A stretch of 11,460 nt of DNA, from the NCBI GenBank assembly GCA_036844705.1, contig DAIUFH010000070.1, positions 1 through 11,460 on the forward strand, written 5' to 3'. The notes below the pieces were generated by a model, which saw only the letters and a list, made by a program, of their open reading frames with translations, was not told where the DNA came from and searched no databases. Below, piece after piece: positions 7,542-11,460 of the stretch. Source of the stretch: DAIUFH01 sp036844705 (lineage in GTDB: Bacteria; Bacillota; Clostridia; Tissierellales; Tissierellaceae). Position numbers and translations under genes: made by a program. How positions within the stretch are numbered: the stretch's first letter is position 1; every line of letters starts with the position of its first letter.

Positions 7542-7824
7542 CTTCAAAGTTAATATTCACAGTTAATCACAACAGATAGAGAAAAATGATAAAAATACTA
7601 AGGAAACATTTGCAGGAGTGACTATAATTCTTAGTGAATGGTAGATAAAAATCCGTTAAGCAGCTTTCATGTCCCTAAAGATAGACCACTAAGGGAATTG
7701 AAAGATGTAGGATTTTTGTCTGGAATGAGCTATAGAATTATTCATCTCCGAAACCGTGAGTGTGTATTTTTATCATCTTTCGATTTCACACAATTTAAAG
7801 TACTGTGAATAGTAACTCTTCAAA
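7542..7824. repeat. Direct repeat CTTCAAA bracketing a terminal inverted repeat
   Basis: CTTCAAA occurs at 7542-7548 and again at 7818-7824, immediately outside a 15-base inverted pair: the left end begins GTTAATATTCACAGT (7549-7563) and the right end is ACTGTGAATAGTAAC (7802-7816), 14/15 complementary. Counting one more base gives an 8-base repeat with one mismatch. This is the layout of a small non-autonomous transposon (MITE) with a target-site duplication. No transposase is present nearby. Chance repeats of this size are possible in AT-rich DNA. Confidence 0.4.
7548..7817 (+). ncRNA. Candidate structured RNA or foldback mobile element (unassigned)
   Basis: This ~270-base stretch fills most of a 403-base gene-free gap (7516-7918) and folds into one long nested rod. 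Helices from outside in: P1 7548-7563 with 7802-7817 (15/16 pairs); P2 7581-7598 with 7764-7781 (17/18); P3 7615-7631 with 7734-7749 (GGAG/CTCC, TGA/TCA, ATAATTCT/AGAATTAT with small bulges); P4 7642-7654 with 7710-7722 (13 pairs including two G-U); P5 7664-7676 with 7692-7704 (11 pairs with a 2x2 internal loop) and loop 7677-7691. It contains no coding frame of note. A weak promoter (GTGAAA 7512-7517, 17 bases, CGTAAT 7535-7540) could start transcription at P1, but no T run follows the 3' end. I do not recognise 6S, SRP, RNase P, tmRNA or a riboswitch in it. Strand is arbitrary. Confidence 0.5.
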
Positions 7825-7864
7825 ACTTAAAAAGCTAAATAAAAAAATTGGTATATTTTTTGGG

Positions 7865-7893
7865 TTGACATAAAATCTTTTTTATTATACTAT
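7865..7893 (+). promoter_or_regulatory. Sigma-A-type promoter of the phospholipase C-like gene
   Basis: A perfect TTGACA (7865-7870) is followed by TATACT at 7886-7891 (15-base spacer) or TACTAT at 7888-7893 (17-base spacer). Either gives a start near 7900 and a very short leader before the gene at 7919. It lies downstream of the foldback structure, so that structure would not be in this message. Confidence 0.6.
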
Positions 7894-7918
7894 CAAAGGA
7901 GATTTCATAATAAAGGAT

Positions 7919-8563
7919 GTGTTTAAAATATTTGCAGAAACACATAAAATCATAGCAAGCAATATATACGATAATGTATATGATATATACGGTTTAAAGT
8001 TAAATAAAGATAAATTGTTATGGGGTTCAGTTGCTCCGGATATACTTCCTAAATACAAGCTTATTAGACATTATAAGGATGAAAGTATAAACTATATTAC
8101 AAAAGAAATAATGAAAATTATCTTTATCAGTAGATATATAGAACTGAACAATATTTTAGATCCTATAACAGTAATAGTATTAAGCAAAAAAATAGGTATT
8201 ATTTCTCATTATTTGTCTGATTATGTATGTATGCCTCATGCAAAAAGATGGACTTTTTCTGATTCTATGATAAAGCATATTAAATATGAAGCTGCCTTAA
8301 ATGATTATGCACCGATGCATGATTTTAAGAAAAATGTTATTAATGTAGATGATATTGATATATTTGAAAGTAAATTTGCAACCTACAAGGCTAATATCAA
8401 GAATTATATAGAATCTGTAATAGAGGAATATTCTAAGAAAAGCAGTCTGAAAAATGATTTGAATTTTGCGTTGTCTTTAAATCTAAAGATAACATATTTT
8501 ATCTTAGATACTATAGTAGAGTATTCTGAAGATATCCATAAAGAATTTGTATTGGAGTTGTAA
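7919..8563 (+). CDS. Zinc-dependent phospholipase C family protein
   Basis: A 214-residue protein of the zinc-dependent PLC/S1-P1 nuclease fold. The ligand pattern is complete beyond the N terminus: His9 (ETHKIIA), Asp41 (GSVAPDILP), His51, then His97-x3-Asp101-x5-His107 (SHYLSDYVCMPH) and His120-x3-Glu124 (KHIKYEAAL). The intervals 4, 10 and 4 within the last two groups equal those of B. cereus phosphatidylcholine-PLC (H118/D122/H128, H142/E146). The secreted enzyme's signal peptide and N-terminal Trp are absent, so this is likely intracellular, as for many clostridial relatives of unknown substrate. GTG 7919 is uncertain: AAAGGAG (7895-7901) is 17 bases away and AAAGG (7912-7916) only 2. 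No ATG/GTG/TTG start lies further upstream in frame before a stop at 7871. No terminator follows. Zinc binding is well supported; lipid hydrolysis is family inference. Confidence 0.85.
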   Translation: MFKIFAETHKIIASNIYDNVYDIYGLKLNKDKLLWGSVAPDILPKYKLIRHYKDESINYITKEIMKIIFISRYIELNNILDPITVIVLSKKIGIISHYLSDYVCMPHAKRWTFSDSMIKHIKYEAALNDYAPMHDFKKNVINVDDIDIFESKFATYKANIKNYIESVIEEYSKKSSLKNDLNFALSLNLKITYFILDTIVEYSEDIHKEFVLEL

Positions 8564-8608
8564 TTTGTTAGGAACTATAAAATTGTTAAGATAAAAATTT
8601 TAAATATG

Positions 8609-8637
8609 TTGACATAATTTTTTTAGAAATGTATAAT
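8609..8637 (+). promoter_or_regulatory. Consensus sigma-A promoter of the asnA T-box unit
   Basis: TTGACA (8609-8614) and TATAAT (8632-8637) both match the consensus perfectly and are separated by the optimal 17 bases. Transcription should begin near 8644, giving a leader of about 310 bases. A full-consensus promoter makes sense where control is exerted later by attenuation. Confidence 0.92.
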
Positions 8638-8643
8638 AATAAA

Positions 8644-8931
8644 AATAACCATTTAGATTAATAATAAATACTTTGATAGGAAGAGTAGTTTATGTTGAAA
8701 TTAAAGAGAATCGGGGATGGTGGGAGCCCGATATGGATTCATAAATGAAGAACATCCTTGAGTATCTGACTGAAATTTGCTAGAGTAGGCTCAGACGATT
8801 ATAGCCCGATATAAGCTATGAAGTATCGATTTATAAAATCCGTACTGATTGAGTGAGCTTAAGATTGCTAATTAAGGTGGTACCGCGAATTTACCCTTTC
8901 GTCCTTATTGTTTGGATGAGAGGGTTTTTTT
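8644..8931 (+). promoter_or_regulatory. Asparagine-specific T-box riboswitch leader
   Basis: A tRNA-sensing leader controlling asnA. Stem I carries the distal loop GGATGGTGGGAG (8714-8725) flanked by the TCGGG/CCCGA stem, and the specifier loop holds AAC at 8751-8753 (GAAGAACATCC), an asparagine codon. The T-box sequence at 8870-8887 (AATTAAGGTGGTACCGCG) includes the UGGN bulge (8878-8881) that pairs with the acceptor end of uncharged tRNA. AAGG (8874-8877) can pair with CCTT (8903-8906) to form the antiterminator, which shares bases with the left arm of the terminator. Uncharged tRNA-Asn should therefore permit readthrough into asnA. The exact 5' end is inferred from the promoter. Confidence 0.93.
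8893..8931 (+). terminator. T-box attenuator terminator
   Basis: ACCCTTTCGTCC (8893-8904) pairs over all 12 positions with GGATGAGAGGGT (8914-8925), including two G-U pairs, and is followed by T residues to 8931. It excludes the antiterminator because C8903-C8904 are used by both. It ends 24 bases before the asnA start. Confidence 0.92.
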
Positions 8932-8955
8932 ATTTGTATTTTAGAAGGAGGAATA

Positions 8956-9951
8956 ATGTTTATGATGATGGTAAATGGATTAACAGCAAGAGAATCACAA
9001 ATAGGAATTAAGCTATTAAAGGATTATTTTGAAAGAAGATTAGCTGAACAGTTGAATCTAACCAGAGTATCAGCACCTCTTTTCGTAAGGCCGGAAACAG
9101 GTATGAATGATAATCTAAGTGGAGTAGAAAAAGCTGTATCCTTCCAGATGCGAAAATATGGTCAGGAACTTGAAATAGTACAATCATTAGCGAAGTGGAA
9201 GAGAATGGCACTAAAATGGTATGAATTCGAAATTGATGAAGGTCTATATACAGATATGAATGCTATAAGGCCGGATGAGGTGGTAGATAATATACATTCA
9301 ATCTATGTTGATCAATGGGACTGGGAAAAGGTAATAAGAGAAGAAGACAGGACTATTTCTTATTTAAAAAAGGTAGTAGATAGTATATTTGAAGCCTTTA
9401 AGGAAACAGAAGAATTTATTAATGCAAGATATCCACATAGATTAAGTAAAAAATTGCCTAATAATATAACATTTATTACAGCTCAAGAACTTGAGGACAG
9501 ATATCCTGATAATACTCCAAAGGAGAGAGAAAATTTGGCTGCTAAAGAATATGGTGCAATTTTTCTTAACAAAATTGGTGGTAAATTAAATTCTGGTAAA
9601 CCCCATGATGGGAGATCACCAGATTATGATGATTGGGAATTGAATGGTGATATAATAGTATGGAATCCTGTATTAGAAGATTCCTTAGAATTATCCAGTA
9701 TGGGCATTAGAGTATCAGAAGAATCTTTAGCAAGACAGTTAAAACTAGCTAATGCAGAGGATAGAAAAACTATGGACTATCATAAGGCTTTGTTGGCTGG
9801 AGAATTGCCTTATACAATAGGAGGAGGCATTGGGCAATCTAGAATATGTATGTATTTTCTTCAAGCAAAGCATATAGGCCAAGTTCAATCCTCTACATGG
9901 CCTGATGAAGAGATAAAAAGATGTGAAGATGAAGGAATCTTTCTTCTCTAA
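8956..9951 (+). CDS. asnA: Aspartate--ammonia ligase (asparagine synthetase A)
   Basis: A 331-residue cytoplasmic enzyme, the same size as E. coli AsnA (330), which makes asparagine from aspartate, ammonia and ATP via an aspartyl-adenylate. Its fold resembles the catalytic core of class II aspartyl-tRNA synthetase. Matching segments in order are NDNLSGVEKAVSF (about 51-63), SLAKWKRMALKWYEF, GLYTDMNAIRPDE, YVDQWDWEKVI, SPDYDDWELNGDIIVWNPVL (226-245), LELSSMGIRV, and the ATP-binding IGGGIGQSR motif near the C terminus. AGGAGG (8946-8951) lies 4 bases from ATG 8956 and 10 from ATG 8962, so the start may be either. The T-box upstream with an AAC specifier ties expression to uncharged tRNA-Asn. 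No terminator is evident downstream, and a separate weak promoter precedes the next gene. Confidence 0.97.
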   Translation: MFMMMVNGLTARESQIGIKLLKDYFERRLAEQLNLTRVSAPLFVRPETGMNDNLSGVEKAVSFQMRKYGQELEIVQSLAKWKRMALKWYEFEIDEGLYTDMNAIRPDEVVDNIHSIYVDQWDWEKVIREEDRTISYLKKVVDSIFEAFKETEEFINARYPHRLSKKLPNNITFITAQELEDRYPDNTPKERENLAAKEYGAIFLNKIGGKLNSGKPHDGRSPDYDDWELNGDIIVWNPVLEDSLELSSMGIRVSEESLARQLKLANAEDRKTMDYHKALLAGELPYTIGGGIGQSRICMYFLQAKHIGQVQSSTWPDEEIKRCEDEGIFLL

Positions 9952-9971
9952 ATGTTAAGATATTGTAAAAA

Positions 9972-10018
9972 ATCAATTATTTTTTATTAATCAATTATGA
10001 TGGATTATGTAGTATAAT
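9972..10018 (+). promoter_or_regulatory. Weak promoter with 9-base direct repeats
   Basis: TATAAT at 10013-10018 is a perfect -10, but the -35 position (about 9990-9995, ATCAAT) is poor. The 9-mer ATCAATTAT occurs at 9972-9980 and again at 9990-9998, 18 bases apart; the second copy covers the -35 position. That arrangement could be an activator or repressor site, or chance in AT-rich DNA. Confidence 0.35.
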
Positions 10019-10071
10019 AATATAAACTGTCTATTTAGATAAAAAAAGATTGACTTAAAGGGGATAGAGAT

Positions 10072-10806
10072 ATGGCTGCTTGTATAAATGAAGCTGTTAA
10101 TCTGGATAATGGCTTAAAGCATAATTTTCTATACAACAATGATATAAATTGCATTCATATTCTCTTAAATCTTTATGATCTTGAAGATAATATTAGAAAT
10201 ATATTTCCCAAATATGTTTCAATTAAAAATATTAAGAATTACATATCTAAATGTCTCAAGGATAAGAGAGGAAATGAACTAATAGCAAAAAATCTTGGAG
10301 AACTTATTCATGAAGATATAAATAGACTCGAATTATATTTGTATTTAGAAGGCTATAAACAGGGCTTTTACAATATTAAAGCTGTAAATGTTTTGGAAAG
10401 TATTACAGTTAAATATCTATCAATTGAAGAACTATATTCACTAAAATATTTGTTCCATTTCAAAACGAATATAAAAGAGGTTTTAGAGTTAAAGGAGAAA
10501 ATCAATACATCGATTGATAGAACTGAAATTAATGATAAATTTATAAGCGAAAATATATGTAAATATACTACAAATATCATTAGACCTAAAGTTTATAGTT
10601 TAAATAAATATTTGGATAAGCAGTTGACAATAGATTATTGTTCTAAATACTATAATATTAAAGAGGATTCATCATTTCTTACTAAAAAAGATTTAAAAAA
10701 TATATATAATGAGGTTTATAAAATAGTATTAAAAAATGGACTAATGCTTTATAAGGATGCATATTGGAATGGAGTCAACGATAAGGTTTTAAAGAGATAT
10801 AAGTAA
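10072..10806 (+). CDS. Hypothetical protein, unrecognised
   Basis: A 244-residue protein that I cannot assign to a family. It is rich in Lys, Asn, Ile and Tyr, contains no signal peptide or membrane segment, and looks largely helical and soluble. The segment ELIHEDINRLELYLYLEGYK (about residues 77-96) resembles helical regions of small clostridial accessory proteins, but this is not diagnostic. The C-terminal half has several Lys-Asn-Ile stretches that suggest a divergent sequence. ATG 10072 is well supported by AAGGGG (10058-10063), 8 bases upstream. The reading frame is uninterrupted and codon use resembles its neighbours, so it is very likely expressed. It stands between asnA and a BofC-C-domain gene with its own weak promoter, so context gives no functional clue. 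Confidence 0.8.
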   Translation: MAACINEAVNLDNGLKHNFLYNNDINCIHILLNLYDLEDNIRNIFPKYVSIKNIKNYISKCLKDKRGNELIAKNLGELIHEDINRLELYLYLEGYKQGFYNIKAVNVLESITVKYLSIEELYSLKYLFHFKTNIKEVLELKEKINTSIDRTEINDKFISENICKYTTNIIRPKVYSLNKYLDKQLTIDYCSKYYNIKEDSSFLTKKDLKNIYNEVYKIVLKNGLMLYKDAYWNGVNDKVLKRYK

Positions 10807-10838
10807 TAAGGTATAAAAAAATCCAAATTGGGAATAAT

Positions 10839-10864
10839 TCCCTCTAGATAGGTTTCTGGAGGGA
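10839..10864 (+). promoter_or_regulatory. Hairpin burying the ribosome site of the BofC-C-domain gene
   Basis: TCCCTCTAG (10839-10847) pairs with CTGGAGGGA (10856-10864) over 9 bases with one G-U pair and an 8-base loop, followed by TTTT and ATG 10869. The Shine-Dalgarno GGAGGG (10858-10863) is wholly inside the right arm. A competing hairpin, GGGAA (10830-10834) with TTCCC (10838-10842), shares the CCC and would free the ribosome site. It could alternatively act as a weak terminator for the upstream gene. No sensor domain is recognised. Confidence 0.4.
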
Positions 10865-10868
10865 TTTT

Positions 10869-11460
10869 ATGTTTAATAAAAGAAATAAATATATTTTTGC
10901 TCTATCCTTTGTACTATTTGTAGCTAGCTTTGCAATAGGATACTTTATAATGGATAGGAATATAAAAAATGAAACAAATCGATTAACTGCTCATGAACAA
11001 AATCAAGAAGAGATTAGCCCAGATATAGAAATAGTAAAGGAAGAAAATAGGATTTCACCTAATACATTTATAGAGACAAGAATTCATTATAAAGAATGTG
11101 GACATTTAGTATCTAATGCGGCCTTGGCTAGTGAGGAATATGTCAATTTAACCAAGGATGAGCTCATAGAGTATCTATATGCTAATTCACCTGACTTAAG
11201 GTTGATTTCATTTTCAACTGTAAAAGTTGTACTGTGGGGAGAAAAAAATCATTTGTGCAAGGATCATTTTGTCCTAGGCGAAGAGGATGGAAAGATAGCA
11301 ATATTTAAAATAGGCGATGATGGAGAAAGAATACTTGATAAAGTATTTGTCGAATATCCTATTAATGTACTTCTTGGTTTGGATCAGGAAAAGTTGAAAG
11401 AAGGAATTGTAGTAGACACTCAAGATCAGCTATCGGATATTTTAGAAGATTATATAAGTT
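10869..11460 (+). CDS. BofC-C-terminal-domain membrane-anchored protein (partial, runs off the window)
   Basis: The first 197 codons of an open frame cut by the window edge; family alignment suggests it is nearly complete. Domains: a membrane anchor at about 9-27 (IFALSFVLFVASFAIGYFI), a polar linker to about 68, an ECGH-containing segment (Cys77, His79), a helical TKDELIEYLYANSPDLRL segment, then a BofC-C-like domain from about 126 (CKDHFVLGEEDGKIAIFKIG, followed by LDQEKLKEGIVVDTQDQLSD). Cys77-x-His79 and Cys130-x2-His133 are prominent and may be a metal or disulfide site. Proteins with this C-terminal domain are common in Clostridia and distinct from Bacillus BofC, which restrains pro-sigma-K processing; a sporulation role here is unproven. 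ATG 10869 follows GGAGGG (10858-10863) at 5 bases. Confidence 0.75.
   Translation, partial: MFNKRNKYIFALSFVLFVASFAIGYFIMDRNIKNETNRLTAHEQNQEEISPDIEIVKEENRISPNTFIETRIHYKECGHLVSNAALASEEYVNLTKDELIEYLYANSPDLRLISFSTVKVVLWGEKNHLCKDHFVLGEEDGKIAIFKIGDDGERILDKVFVEYPINVLLGLDQEKLKEGIVVDTQDQLSDILEDYIS

Noticed and set aside
7548..7817. 6S RNA, tmRNA, SRP RNA or a self-cleaving ribozyme as identity of the foldback
   Set aside because: No tmRNA T-arm/CCA, no SRP domain IV loop, no RNase P core and no hammerhead core were seen. 6S shares a rod shape, but I could not match its conserved central bubble, so I left it unassigned.
7917..7955. ATG 7917 as a start near the phospholipase gene
   Set aside because: It is in a different frame and meets a stop codon after 12 codons.
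1..11460. CRISPR array, tRNA or rRNA genes, prophage or transposase genes
   Set aside because: No spaced repeat arrays, no tRNA cloverleaf sequences, no rRNA motifs and no integrase or transposase motifs were seen.

Overview
The window comes from a low-GC, spore-forming type of Firmicute, most likely a member of the Clostridia/Tissierellia. This rests on very AT-rich DNA with A/T-ending codons, strong AGGAGG ribosome sites, frequent GTG/TTG starts, a T-box leader, an RsiV-type anti-sigma factor, and two proteins with sporulation-linked domains (GH18/SH3 and BofC-C). All supported genes lie on the + strand, and it reads as ordinary chromosome in short independent transcription units.

Layout. 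(1) 34-1590: an ECF sigma factor and an RsiV-like membrane anti-sigma factor overlap by 14 bases. A sigma-V-type promoter precedes them, so the pair probably activates itself, and a hairpin terminator follows. (2) 1677-5117: a PepD-type Xaa-His dipeptidase and an OPT-family peptide transporter form a two-gene peptide import and hydrolysis operon closed by a terminator. (3) 5236-7515: a membrane-anchored GH18 hydrolase (TTG start, possible sporulation promoter) is followed after 19 bases by a macrodomain protein of the O-acetyl-ADP-ribose deacetylase type.

(4) 7516-7864 has no gene but holds a striking nested foldback (7548-7817). Five helices stack into a rod of about 270 nt, flanked by a 7-base direct repeat. 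It is either an unassigned structured RNA or a small non-autonomous mobile element. (5) 7865-8563: a zinc-dependent phospholipase C-like protein with the full histidine/aspartate ligand pattern but no signal peptide. (6) 8609-9951: a consensus promoter, an Asn-specific T-box leader (specifier AAC) with terminator and antiterminator, and asparagine synthetase A, a textbook amino-acid starvation circuit.

(7) 10072-10806: an unrecognised Lys/Asn/Ile-rich protein. (8) 10839-11460: the start of a membrane-anchored BofC-C-domain protein that runs off the window; its ribosome site is buried in a hairpin.

Most of the window is recognisable. The part least explained by known families is the foldback at 7548-7817.
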